From positions 1-31,030 of IMG/VR virus record IMGVR_UViG_3300044858_005801: a stretch of DNA of 31,030 bases, one strand, 5' to 3'. A model generated the notes under the pieces. The model searched no databases. It was not told the DNA's origin and saw only the letters and a program-made list of their open reading frames with translations. The translations under genes were made by a program, and so were the position numbers. The number at the start of each line of letters is the position of its first letter. The first letter of the stretch is position 1. This stretch comes from a virus. Positions 13,675 to 21,050 of this stretch are shown piece by piece.

Positions 13675-14352
13675 TTACGAGCCGTAGGAATACTGCGACT
13701 GGATCCCGAACTGGGCGATCGTGATGGCCGGGACGCCGGTTCCCGAAGCCTTCTGGATCTGCACGAACGGCTGCACGTTCTGGCCGGCGGCGACTGCCGC
13801 CAGCGAAAACGTCTGCGATCCGATTGGCTGGCCGTCGGCGTAAAACCGGACGTCCGACAGGCCCCGGCCGAAATCCATTTCGAATTTCTTGTACGTGCCG
13901 CCGAGGGTGACGCCGGTCGCGTTGTCGTTGTCGTCGTTGACGTTGTCGTCGGTCTCGATCACCACGTCGTCCAGATCGGCGGTGCCGTCGATCCGGAACC
14001 ACGAGTGCACAGAGACATTGTCGAGCGTGTCGTTCTGGGCCGACGCGAGCCCCCAGGCAATCTGGGTCGCGGAGTCGACCCCGGAGACCTTGCAGATCCA
14101 CCAGCACCGCTGGATCTGCCGCAGGTCGTAGGCCAGCACGTCGTTGAGGAACATTGTGACGATTTCCGCCTCGCTGGTGGCAGCGAGCGTCAGCGCCATC
14201 GCGCCGCCGTCTTCGGTGACGCACAGGTACGTGGGCGATCCGGCGGAGGAGGTGTCCTTGACCGTCCAGCCGTTTTGGCCAGGGGTCGTGGACAGGACTT
14301 GGGCCCGGTTGAAGTGGTCGATCAGTTCGATGGTGCCTGCGGCAACAGACAT
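13675..14352 (-). CDS. Jelly-roll-like virion protein, possible head decoration (225 aa)
   Basis: ATG 14352 has AGGAG eight bases upstream, one of the best ribosome binding sites in the head operon. The sequence resembles a concanavalin-type jelly roll: LIDHFNRAQ...GWTVKDTSSAGSPTYLCVTEDGG, then WWICKVSGVDSATQIAWGLAS, SVHSWFRIDG, KKFEMDFGRGLSDVRFYADGQPIG and a C-terminal FVQIQKASGTG. The FEMDFG...VRFYADGQ segment is typical of this lectin/glucanase-like fold. An acidic D/N-rich loop sits near residues 128-142. Lying directly after the capsid gene, it could be a head decoration protein or capsid-bound carbohydrate binder. Role is inference. Confidence 0.6.
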   Translation of the reverse strand: MSVAAGTIELIDHFNRAQVLSTTPGQNGWTVKDTSSAGSPTYLCVTEDGGAMALTLAATSEAEIVTMFLNDVLAYDLRQIQRCWWICKVSGVDSATQIAWGLASAQNDTLDNVSVHSWFRIDGTADLDDVVIETDDNVNDDNDNATGVTLGGTYKKFEMDFGRGLSDVRFYADGQPIGSQTFSLAAVAAGQNVQPFVQIQKASGTGVPAITIAQFGIQSQYSYGS

Positions 14353-14441
14353 TATGGTGGCTCCTGTGGAGAGTCAGACAAGAAGGGGGCCGGGGGCAAC
14401 ACACTGTCACCCCCGGCAATGTCACGGGGAGAGCGTTACGA

Positions 14442-17120
14442 CTACGCTCCGGTGTTTTTGTAGAGGCCGCGGTAGTCGATGGCCTTCGCGCCGAAACACT
14501 GGTACATGCGCATGGCGATCGCCAAGCGGTCGAACATGTTTTGACGTTCGAACGCCGGGGTTTCAAGGCCTTGCAGATACGCGTACTCGACAGTGTCGAC
14601 TTGGCTGGAGTCGCCCGCGAAGTACCACGCAGTGTCGCTGCCCCCCGCGGCCGTCGAGAGCTCGACGTCAACCACCGGCTGCAAACCGTTTTGCCAAATG
14701 TTCCCCACCCCCGAGTTGGAGCTCGCGGGATTGGCCGTGGCTCCCAACAGTTCTAGCCCGGTACCCCGCAGGGCCGGGGGAATCAGCAGATACCGGGGCT
14801 CGACGGCGACAAACACCCCCGAGTTCAAGCCCGTCTGCTGCTGCATTGCGGTGTACGCCACATTGAACGACGCCACACTCATGGCGGTTCCCGGGCCAGT
14901 GGTCAGGTTTTTGTGGGTCGCGGCATTGAACAGGGCGATGCCGTCGTTGACCAATGCGGCGTTGTCTTTGAGCACCCCGTAAACGATGCGGTTTTGCTTC
15001 CGCCGCATCGCCGCCCCCTGTTTGGCGGGGATGTCCGTCAGGGCCGCCAGCCGGTCGTCGACCAGCGTGTTCCAGGTGATAGTGAAGCGCTCGCCCCAAG
15101 TGACCACGCTGTACGGCTCGCGGCCATCGAGCAGCGTTGTTTCTTCAAACGTGCCGTTCTCGGGGATGACCTGCGGGTCGGAGAGTTCGCCGGCGATCAC
15201 GTTGTGCCGCGGCTTGAAATCAACAAAACTCTCACCCGGTTTGGCCCACGCGGTGAAGGTGGCGGTGGTCTCGGCATAGGACCGCCGCAGCACCACATTG
15301 GCCGCGTCGAACAGCAGGTTGGAAAACTGCGCGCGGCCGTTGTACGCCGCCCCCTCGGCCCGCAGGATTCCGAAGTCCAGCGGGTCGGCGCCCAGCACCA
15401 GTCGCGCGACCTCGGCGTTGGCCAACTGGTTGACCTGCCGGGCATCGAAGCCCGCGACAATCAGGCTCTGCCGGGCCATGTTCGGCAGGCTGCCCAGGAA
15501 ATGGTTGGGCCGCCGCGGAGCCTGCCAGGCCACGAAATCCTGCGCGACGTTGCTCCAGATCTGGGTCGGCACATTGGCCCTCCAGGTGCGCTGCAGCAGG
15601 GCGTCGCGAGCGGCCACGGCAAATTTGTCGGCCTCGGCTTCGGCCACGCCGATTCGCACGCCGGCGGCGGGCTGGCTGGCCTGCGTCTGCTGCTGGATCC
15701 GGCCGAGCACCCCCTGCGGGGTCAACGGTTCGGCGCTGCTGGTCAATTGGCCGATCAGGTCGAGCTGGGCCGCCGCCTCGAGGGCCGAGACCCGGACCAT
15801 GGCGATTGCGTCCTGGACCGACAGCGTTCCGGAGGTGGCCGACACAGGAGCCTGCGAGGGCAGGGCCGGAGGCGGGACGGCTGCGGCCACGGGGGTGGAC
15901 GACGTGCGGTTCAGACTGGTCGACACGCGGGCCAAGGCGGCGACCTGTTCCTGGACTGCGGCGCTCAGGTCACAGCCCGCCATCGTCAGCAGCATCTGCC
16001 GGGCGCTCTCGGCCTGGTCGGCGGTGGCGGCGGCGGTGATCGCACCGCACCGGATGAGGGCGGTCAACAGTTGCGGATCCATCGAGTAGTTCTCCAAAAC
16101 GGGGGGAAGTGTGGGGCGGGCGGGGTCCCCAGCGGTGGTCGGCGTGACCCCAGCCGGGGTGCCGGTTCCGCCCAACAGTTCCGCCAGCACCTGGTCCAGG
16201 GTGGCGACGCGATCGATCATGCCGGCCGCAAGTGCCTCGGCCGCGGACAACACCCGCCCCGAGCCAAACGCCGTCGCCACAGTCGACAGAGAGACACGGC
16301 GGCCTGCTGCCAGGTCCGCCACAAATTGTTCATGCACCGCCGCGATGCGCTCGGTGACCCGGGCCCGGGCCTCGGCACTGAGCGGTTCGACGGAATTGAG
16401 TTCGGCTTTGGCCGCCACGGAGCGGAACACGGTGGTGGTGATCCCCGCCTGCGCGTCGGCCTGCGACGTTTCCTGGTGGATCGCCAACACCCCCACCGAG
16501 CCAACATCGGCCGAGGGACTGGCGACCACTTCCGAGGCCTGCGCCCCGATCCAAAATGCGGCCGAAGCCATCAGGTGATTGGCGACGGCGATCACGCGCG
16601 TACCGTTTGCGACCGCCTCGCGGATCGTCGCGGCCAGCTCGGGGATTCCGGCGACGGCTCCCCCGGGGCTGTTGATGTCGATCACAATCGTCGAGACGTC
16701 GGGATTGCTGGCCGCTTGGCGGAACGCCTGGGCCACCCCCTCGGCCGAAACAAACCCGCCCCCCGAGGCGTTGGCCGAGTCGATGCGGCGGGGGACCAGC
16801 GTCCCCTGAATCGTCAGCACGGCGACCGACTGGCCCGCACTGGGGGGGCTCGACGGGGCCGAGTTCATTCCCGTACGGGGCGTTCGCCCGGGAACGGGGG
16901 CCGCGACCGGGTACAGGGCCAGCAACTGATCGGCGGCGACCGGTTCCTCACGCAGTCCCTCCAGCCGGCTCTCGATTTCGCCGTCGTCCAACGCCAGCCC
17001 CTGCCGCCGGAGCGACAGGATTTCACAAAACGCGGCGAGGCGTTCGGGCAGAATCGCCCACGGGGTGGCGAGGGCTTGGGCAGTGAGTCGCCGGACGGCG
17101 TGTTTGCGGGGCGCGGGCAT
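14442..17120 (-). CDS. Prohead protease - scaffold - major capsid fusion protein (892 aa)
   Basis: One frame carries an S49/ClpP-like protease, a linker/scaffold and the major capsid protein. The protease shows INSPGG at 149-154 and the Ser nucleophile region MASAAFW with S186, followed by SPSADVGSVGV, as in lambda gpC. Residues about 347-480 are Ala/Gln-rich and helical, as a scaffold. The C-terminal 400 residues look like a capsid: SFVDFKPRHNVIAGEL, PENGTFEE, WGERFTITWNTLVDD, NRIVYGVLKDN and FERQNMFDRLAIAMRMYQCFGAKAIDYRGLYKNTGA. Such fusions are an annotated class of phage genes. ATG 17120 abuts the portal stop. An internal start at 16082 would give protease-free capsid. Only proteolysis can show where the mature shell protein begins. 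Confidence 0.85.
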   Translation of the reverse strand: MPAPRKHAVRRLTAQALATPWAILPERLAAFCEILSLRRQGLALDDGEIESRLEGLREEPVAADQLLALYPVAAPVPGRTPRTGMNSAPSSPPSAGQSVAVLTIQGTLVPRRIDSANASGGGFVSAEGVAQAFRQAASNPDVSTIVIDINSPGGAVAGIPELAATIREAVANGTRVIAVANHLMASAAFWIGAQASEVVASPSADVGSVGVLAIHQETSQADAQAGITTTVFRSVAAKAELNSVEPLSAEARARVTERIAAVHEQFVADLAAGRRVSLSTVATAFGSGRVLSAAEALAAGMIDRVATLDQVLAELLGGTGTPAGVTPTTAGDPARPTLPPVLENYSMDPQLLTALIRCGAITAAATADQAESARQMLLTMAGCDLSAAVQEQVAALARVSTSLNRTSSTPVAAAVPPPALPSQAPVSATSGTLSVQDAIAMVRVSALEAAAQLDLIGQLTSSAEPLTPQGVLGRIQQQTQASQPAAGVRIGVAEAEADKFAVAARDALLQRTWRANVPTQIWSNVAQDFVAWQAPRRPNHFLGSLPNMARQSLIVAGFDARQVNQLANAEVARLVLGADPLDFGILRAEGAAYNGRAQFSNLLFDAANVVLRRSYAETTATFTAWAKPGESFVDFKPRHNVIAGELSDPQVIPENGTFEETTLLDGREPYSVVTWGERFTITWNTLVDDRLAALTDIPAKQGAAMRRKQNRIVYGVLKDNAALVNDGIALFNAATHKNLTTGPGTAMSVASFNVAYTAMQQQTGLNSGVFVAVEPRYLLIPPALRGTGLELLGATANPASSNSGVGNIWQNGLQPVVDVELSTAAGGSDTAWYFAGDSSQVDTVEYAYLQGLETPAFERQNMFDRLAIAMRMYQCFGAKAIDYRGLYKNTGA
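16080..16095 (-). promoter_or_regulatory. Internal ribosome binding site and in-frame ATG inside the protease/capsid gene
   Basis: On the minus strand TTTTGGAGA (GGAGA at 16091-16095) precedes an in-frame ATG (16082-16080) by eight bases, in codon 347. The following residues MDPQLLTALIRCGAI look like a natural N-terminus of a scaffold. The product would be 546 residues, scaffold plus capsid without protease. This parallels lambda Nu3, which starts inside gene C. The same TTTTGGAGA signal occurs before the 170-aa gene at 19966. Confidence 0.65.
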
Positions 17121-18788
17121 CTAGGTGTCTTCTCCCGGAGTGTCGAGCGGCTCGACCGGCGGCTGGTCGTCCTGCGGGTTGTCGTCGTCGTCCTGCGGGT
17201 TGTCGTCGTCGTCCTGCCCGGCGATTGCGGCGTTTTTGGCCGGGTCTCCCGCCATGCCGAACAGCGAATTTTCGAGTTCCCACTGCCGACCGAGTTCCTC
17301 CCAGTCGACGCCCCGTTTGGCGCAGATCTCTTCCCGGGTGATCGTGCCGTCCTGCAGCATGATGCGGTCGGCCTGGGCATCGTCGACCGGGTTGACGGTG
17401 TCCCAGCCCGGTTTGCGCCACCGCACCCGCAGGTACTGATCGGGGTCGTCCAGGAAGGCGTTCGGAGCGGGAAATCCCGGGCGACCGACCAGCACCGCCC
17501 CGCGCACCCACTCGTACCAGACGCGGTTGAGGAACGTATCGACCAGCAGTTCCTGTAACGCCTTGAACGTGCGGCGGTCGCGGTTCATCGCGGCCCGGGC
17601 GGAACTGAAATTCACCCGGCTGTAGTCGCGGCTGAGTTCGATCGCCGAGAGGTCCAGACCCTGGGCGATCGACTGTTCAATCAGACTGATCCACGGGACG
17701 GAATCTCCCTGCGGCACGTTCGGACCGACCGCCTGAATCTCATCCCCCGGCCGGCCGTAGTAGACCTGCCCGGGGGACATGCGTTCCAGCCGGTTGCCGT
17801 CGGAATCGACGACCGCCACGGAAGCGTCGTCCGACAACGTGCTGACCAGGTCGGGAGCGTCGTCGCTGCTCTTGACCATATACGCCCACTGCGCTTTCAT
17901 TTCGGCCGCGATCAGCTCGCTGTCGAGGTAGCCCCCCAGGCGTTGGGTCGACAGCACAATCGGGGCCAGCAGGCTGATGCCGCGGACTTGTCCGGTGAGT
18001 GTCACCAGCGACAGGTACCGGCAGCGGCTGCCGTCGATGCGGACCGGAACGGGATCCTCGCCGCCGACGTCGTTGACCTGCGAGGGCTTGACCCAGTAGG
18101 CCAGGTGTCGGCCGGTCCGGCGGTCGAGTTCGACCCCCCGCACGATCGGGTTGCCGGTGCGGGGGGCCACCCACGGCCCGTTGGTCCAACTGTCATTTTC
18201 TTCGGCGATGCGTTCCTCGGGAACCAGTTCGATGGCCAGCGGGTGGCGACGGCCGCCGCTGGCGCTGGTGGTCCGCTCGGAGTTGAACACGACCAGCACG
18301 CCCCCGGCCACGATCATTTCCCGCAGGATCTGGGCCTGCAGGCCGTAAAAGGTCTGCCGCTGGGACAGGTCGCAGTGAAAATCACTGCCCGGCACCACCC
18401 CCGCCCAATGCTCCCACTCGTCTTCCCACTCGCTGCGCAGGGCGGGATCTTCGATCTGCGGTTTCGGGGTGATTCCTGTAGCGATCACATTCCGCAGGAA
18501 GGCGTTGATCGCCGAAACCGCTTTGGGGTTGTTCCGCTCGAGGTCCCGCACCCGCTCGCGAATGGTGCGGCCGTTCAGTTGGTGCAGGCGGTTGGGGCCG
18601 ATCGTGCCGGGGTTCCAGTCCCCGGTCAGGCGGCCCATCCCGCCGGCGTCGTACCCCGATCCAAACCAGCCAGGCTCGGACCATGGCGACCCCGAATGCG
18701 CACGCAAAGCTGCGGCCCGGTCCGCTGCTTTGTGGCGGCGTTCGAGGTGTCGCAGGAAATGGCGGGTGGCGGCGTCGTCGGTGGCCAC
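17121..18788 (-). CDS. Portal protein, lambda gpB-like (555 aa)
   Basis: The dodecameric portal through which DNA is packaged and ejected. The frame opens at 19013, but its first 55 codons lie over the small secreted-protein gene, so GTG 18788 is the better start; no ribosome binding site marks it. The segment WNPGTIGPNRLHQLNGRTIRERVRDLERNNP, followed by AINAFLRNVIATGITPKPQI, is diagnostic for lambda-type portals. Later motifs fit too: LREMIVAGGVLVV, VQGISLLAP-like VRGISLLAPIV, and IEQSIAQGLDLSAIELSRDYSRVNFSSARAAMNRDRRTF. The C-terminal tail is acidic and repetitive (DDDDNPQ twice). It lies directly before the protease/capsid gene, as in lambda B-C. Confidence 0.88.
   Translation of the reverse strand: MATDDAATRHFLRHLERRHKAADRAAALRAHSGSPWSEPGWFGSGYDAGGMGRLTGDWNPGTIGPNRLHQLNGRTIRERVRDLERNNPKAVSAINAFLRNVIATGITPKPQIEDPALRSEWEDEWEHWAGVVPGSDFHCDLSQRQTFYGLQAQILREMIVAGGVLVVFNSERTTSASGGRRHPLAIELVPEERIAEENDSWTNGPWVAPRTGNPIVRGVELDRRTGRHLAYWVKPSQVNDVGGEDPVPVRIDGSRCRYLSLVTLTGQVRGISLLAPIVLSTQRLGGYLDSELIAAEMKAQWAYMVKSSDDAPDLVSTLSDDASVAVVDSDGNRLERMSPGQVYYGRPGDEIQAVGPNVPQGDSVPWISLIEQSIAQGLDLSAIELSRDYSRVNFSSARAAMNRDRRTFKALQELLVDTFLNRVWYEWVRGAVLVGRPGFPAPNAFLDDPDQYLRVRWRKPGWDTVNPVDDAQADRIMLQDGTITREEICAKRGVDWEELGRQWELENSLFGMAGDPAKNAAIAGQDDDDNPQDDDDNPQDDQPPVEPLDTPGEDT
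17167..17220 (-). repeat. Tandem 21-base repeat encoding an acidic DDDDNPQ tail of the portal
   Basis: The unit coding for D-D-D-D-N-P-Q occurs twice and is followed by a partial third copy (D-D-Q-P-P). It gives the portal a very acidic, flexible C-terminus, which may contact basic scaffold or tail-completion proteins. Confidence 0.8.
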
Positions 18789-18847
18789 AGGCAGAGCGGG
18801 GCTGGGTCTGGCTGGTGTGGAGGGGTCGTCGGTCGTGTCCGCGCGGC

Positions 18848-19045
18848 TCAGCGGCTGCGGCGGACGGTGATCTGGGTGCGCGTGGTCTGGGTCGAGCGAT
18901 ACACCCGTGGGGCGGCGGCCTGACTGCACTGGCCCGAGCTGCAGGTCGACCGGGTGCGGGTGCGGGTCACGGCCGCGTCGGCCCAGTTCGCAACGATGAG
19001 CAGGCACAGACACAGGCAGGCGGCAAACAGCGTCGAAATTCGCAT
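18848..19045 (-). CDS. Small secreted basic protein (65 aa) with signal peptide
   Basis: The N-terminus MRISTLFAACLCLCLLIVAN, followed by WADA, is a classic Sec signal peptide with a likely cut after ADA near residue 24. The mature part is about 40 residues, Arg/Thr-rich (VTRTRTRSTC), with a C-S-S-G-Q-C pair that could form a disulphide, and ends VRRSR. It sits between gpW and portal, where lambda has no such gene, so it may be a moron. No clear ribosome binding site precedes ATG 19045. The shift in composition and the clean signal peptide argue it is real rather than part of the portal frame. Export to the periplasm or beyond is inferred; function unknown. Confidence 0.6.
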   Translation of the reverse strand: MRISTLFAACLCLCLLIVANWADAAVTRTRTRSTCSSGQCSQAAAPRVYRSTQTTRTQITVRRSR

Positions 19046-19074
19046 GAGGGGCTCACTACGGGAACACGGATCAA

Positions 19075-19311
19075 CTACCGCCGGACCACCCGGCCCAGGC
19101 GGATTTTTCCCCCCCGCTGCTGCAGGGCGACCTCGCGACCGAGCACCGCCCGCAGACTCTGCAGGGCGGCCAACGTCGTGGAAAACTCGGCCCGCCGGAC
19201 GCGTCGCCCGTCGGGGAGCTGGTACTCCTGACAGTTCGCGTCCGCCAGGCTGGTCAGCAGCCCGGAAATCGCGGCATTCGTCTGGTCGAGCAGGTCGGCA
19301 GGGGTTGGCAT
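19075..19311 (-). CDS. W: Head-tail connector, gpW-like (78 aa)
   Basis: ATG 19311 is preferred over an upstream extension that reads into the cassette repeat. The product (MPTPADLLDQTNAAISGLLT...) has the gpW layout: a first helix, a beta hairpin YQLPDGRRVRRAEF (compare KDGRRVEF in lambda gpW), a second helix TTLAALQSLRAVLGREVALQQ and a short basic tail. Length is close to lambda W (68 aa). gpW fills the portal-proximal neck and lets FII and the tail attach. In lambda W lies between terminase A and portal B. Here the same order holds once the plus-strand island is removed, which strongly supports the call. Confidence 0.75.
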   Translation of the reverse strand: MPTPADLLDQTNAAISGLLTSLADANCQEYQLPDGRRVRRAEFSTTLAALQSLRAVLGREVALQQRGGKIRLGRVVRR

Positions 19312-19388
19312 GGCTGGTCTATCGTCCCCTCTGGCGGGCGGAATCCCAGCCCGAACTACCACCCGCCAGCGCAAACAGACCCATCCCA

Positions 19389-19585
19389 GCGGAATTCCGG
19401 AAGTTTTTTGGGGCTGGAACGGCACTTCCCCGGACGATCCGATCGGGGGTCGAGGTTGACCCGACGACCAACAAACGGCGGAATTCCGCGTTGTGGGGGT
19501 TGCATCCTAACCGCCAGCGGTTATTATTCACCCATCAGACACGCACACCGCGAGTCAGAACCACCAGCCCCGAGGAGTTCGAAAA
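19389..19585 (+). promoter_or_regulatory. Cassette promoter/operator module, copy R1
   Basis: The most diverged of four copies. It starts with CGGAATTCCGG, repeats GCGGAATTCCGC 89 bases on, and then has a promoter: -35 TTGCAT (19500-19505), 16-base spacer containing CCGCCAGCGG, -10 TATTAT (19522-19527). GAGGAG lies eight bases before the ATG of the first gene. Because gpW lies divergently to the left, this is also the boundary between island and late operon. A half-similar CCGCCAGCG occurs at 19366-19374. Confidence 0.7.
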
Positions 19586-19888
19586 ATGAACGTCGCTTCT
19601 GAAATTCTGCGTCAATTGGGTGGCAACCGTTTTCGCGTGATGACTGGCGCCAGACAGTTCCTGTACAGCGACAATTCGCTGCAGTTCCGACTGCCCAACA
19701 ACCCCGGTTTTGTGCGGGACAAAATCAACTGCATCCGGATCACGCTGACCCCGGCCGACGTCTACCGGGTCGAATTCCTGCGGATCGTCGGATCCAAGAT
19801 CACCCCCATCGAGATTTACGACGACGTCTACTGCGACACCTTGGCGGATCTGGTCAGCGACCGGACCGGCTTGGCAGTCAGCCTGTAA
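19586..19888 (+). CDS. Small conserved phage protein, GGN-F-x-MTGA type (100 aa)
   Basis: First gene of cassette 1, with GAGGAG eight bases before ATG. The motif LGGNRFRVMTGARQFLYSDNSLQFRLP, then INCIRITLTPADVYRVEFLRI, then a tail rich in Asp/Tyr (IYDDVYCDTL...TGL) is a pattern I know from small uncharacterised proteins of many phages and mobile elements. Secondary structure looks like alpha-beta with a central sheet; no enzyme motif. Such proteins are often encoded with other small early genes such as ArdC-like proteins, as here. Function unknown. It is followed by a hairpin and then the 170-aa gene. Confidence 0.75.
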   Translation: MNVASEILRQLGGNRFRVMTGARQFLYSDNSLQFRLPNNPGFVRDKINCIRITLTPADVYRVEFLRIVGSKITPIEIYDDVYCDTLADLVSDRTGLAVSL

Positions 19889-19903
19889 CCACCTGGTCCC
19901 GCT

Positions 19904-19930
19904 CCCGGGTTCATCGCCCGGGGGTCTTTT
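19904..19930 (+). terminator. Hairpin with T-rich tail after the 100-aa gene
   Basis: CCCGGG arms around a TTCATCG loop, followed by GGTCTTTTCTG. It is a possible intrinsic terminator or attenuator. The gene after it has its own good ribosome binding site but no promoter, so read-through is expected. Confidence 0.5.
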
Positions 19931-19965
19931 CTGTTCCCAATGTTCCCCCTGTTTTGGAGATTCCG

Positions 19966-20478
19966 ATGAGCGACATTCGAATTTGCGTCCGCGGCGACGA
20001 CGGCGACTACTGGTGTAACCTCCACGGGAGCGACGGCGACCGACTGATTGCAGCGTGCGCCAGCAGGCCGCGGAGCTTGGCCGAACTGTGCCAGGCTGCC
20101 GAAACCTACGCCCGGGGCGCAACCCATTGGGTACAGTATTTCCACGCCGGGCACAATTTCCACCGCTGGGATGCGGGGATGGTCATCATCGACCTGACCT
20201 CCCGGCTGATTGTGGTCAACAGCGGCTACAGCGATCCGCAACTGGTCGACCAAGTCTACTACCACAACGGGTCGTGCAAGACTTCGACCGCCATTCCCTA
20301 CGATCTGACAGCCGACGACTGGCTGATCACCAAAGACCTGCTTCGCCGTATCGATTGGCAGCCGCTGGCAAACCGGCGGTGGGAGCACCTGCATGGTATC
20401 CGCAACAACCCCGAACAGTCTCGATTGACTTTCGGGGCCTATCTCCAGCCGAACCCCGCCCCGTCAGCGACCCCCTGA
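19966..20478 (+). CDS. Duplicated hypothetical protein, copy A (170 aa)
   Basis: ATG 19966 follows TTTTGGAGA; a TTG 12 bases upstream is less likely, since copy B lacks it. I do not recognise the family. It starts MSDIRICVRGDDGDYWCNLHG and has a helix LAELCQAAETYARGATHW. A beta-rich middle follows, YFHAGHNFHRWDAGMVIIDLTSRLIVVNSGY, with several His and aromatic residues, then DWLITKDLLRRIDWQPLANRRWEHLHGIRNN and a Pro-rich end. It resembles a small alpha-beta protein that may recognise a ligand. The protein is identical to the one at 21051-21563. It is second in its cassette both times, after different first genes. Dosage or recent cassette expansion may explain this. Confidence 0.75.
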   Translation: MSDIRICVRGDDGDYWCNLHGSDGDRLIAACASRPRSLAELCQAAETYARGATHWVQYFHAGHNFHRWDAGMVIIDLTSRLIVVNSGYSDPQLVDQVYYHNGSCKTSTAIPYDLTADDWLITKDLLRRIDWQPLANRRWEHLHGIRNNPEQSRLTFGAYLQPNPAPSATP

Positions 20479-20489
20479 CCGACTCCCAC

Positions 20490-20525
20490 CCAGCCCCCCC
20501 GGAACAACCGCTCCGGGGGGGCTGG
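20490..20525 (+). terminator. Strong 14-bp GC hairpin after copy A
   Basis: CCAGCCCCCCCGGA pairs perfectly with TCCGGGGGGGCTGG over an 8-base loop. The T8 run of the following promoter module lies about 25 bases on, too far for a standard terminator, but the stem is very stable. It separates cassette 1 from promoter R2. Confidence 0.65.
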
Positions 20526-20527
20526 CG

Positions 20528-20723
20528 GCGGAATTCCGAAAGTTTTTTTTGGCTGGAACGGCACTTCCCCGGACGATCCGATCGCGGGCCGAGGTCGACC
20601 CGACGACCAAAAAACGGCGGAATTCCGCGTTGTGGGGGTTGCATCGTAACCGCTGGCGGCTAATATGTAACCATGTCAGACGCACAACGCGAATGACGAA
20701 CACCTAGCCCGGAGTGATGACAG
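20528..20723 (+). promoter_or_regulatory. Cassette promoter/operator module, copy R2
   Basis: CGGAATTCCG at 20529-20538 and again at 20618-20627. Promoter: -35 TTGCAT (20639-20644), spacer with CCGCTGGCGG, -10 TAATAT (20661-20666). GTCGAC and CGATCCGATCG sites lie between the palindromes. The gene ATG follows 57 bases after the -10, with GGAG nine bases upstream. This is the only copy with G instead of A at the centre of the spacer palindrome relative to R3 and R4. Confidence 0.75.
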
Positions 20724-20975
20724 ATGTACGACCCCCTCGCTAAGTACGACTTTCAGTTGCAAAACGCCCAGCGGTTGGCTGATGCAAACCTGCCGGACTT
20801 TCATTGCTATCAAGGCTGGAAGTTGCGGGGCAAGCAGGTCAAGAAGGGTGCCAAGCAACGGGCGATCCGTGTCCGCGAGGGTGGCTACCAGACAATGGAC
20901 CCGATCACCGGGGAGCAGTTCTGGGAGCCCAAATGGGTGACAGCCTACGGTTTCGGTGCCGATCAGGTTTATTAA
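20724..20975 (+). CDS. Small ArdC-N-like protein (83 aa)
   Basis: First gene of cassette 2, with GGAG nine bases upstream of ATG. The segment CYQGWKLRGKQVKKGAKQRAIRV, then a loop with TGEQFWEP and a final YGFGADQVY, resembles the core of the ArdC/LtrC N-terminal single-strand DNA-binding domain (W-x-x-x-G-R-Q-V-K-K-G-E-K-x-x-x-I). It is reduced to one domain, without the metalloprotease part of full ArdC. ArdC proteins protect incoming DNA from restriction, so a role in defence evasion or DNA binding is possible. The likeness is by motif, and the short length makes it tentative. Confidence 0.6.
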   Translation: MYDPLAKYDFQLQNAQRLADANLPDFHCYQGWKLRGKQVKKGAKQRAIRVREGGYQTMDPITGEQFWEPKWVTAYGFGADQVY

Positions 20976-20987
20976 ACACCACACCCC

Positions 20988-21012
20988 GCCCCCGGGTTCA
21001 TCGCCCGGGGGC
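20988..21012 (+). terminator. 9-bp GC hairpin after the 83-aa gene
   Basis: GCCCCCGGG and CCCGGGGGC surround the same TTCATCG loop as the hairpin at 19904, followed by CTTTCTTCT. It is a sister copy with a longer stem. Probable terminator or attenuator inside cassette 2. Confidence 0.55.
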
Positions 21013-21050
21013 CTTTCTTCTCCCCTGCAACCCCTGTTTAGGAGATTCCG

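Larger units (their letters stand above)
19956..20704 (+). repeat. 749-base direct repeat, copy A
   Basis: Contains the ribosome binding site and whole 170-aa gene, its downstream hairpin and almost all of promoter module R2. Compared with copy B at 21041-21789 I found only two substitutions: T/C at 20016/21101 (silent) and G/A at 20655/21740 (in the operator). Offset is 1085 bases. Confidence 0.9.

Noticed and set aside
14913-17558. 881-codon open frame on the plus strand over the capsid and portal genes
   Set aside because: It is the antisense shadow of two well-supported genes in high-GC DNA. Its translation is Gly/Arg/His-rich with no domain pattern.
20668-20691. Seven-codon leader peptide (MSDAQRE) at the transcript start of promoter modules R2 and R3
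   Set aside because: R1 lacks the ATG and R4 loses the stop, so it is not conserved as a leader. The ATG is also at or before the expected transcript start.
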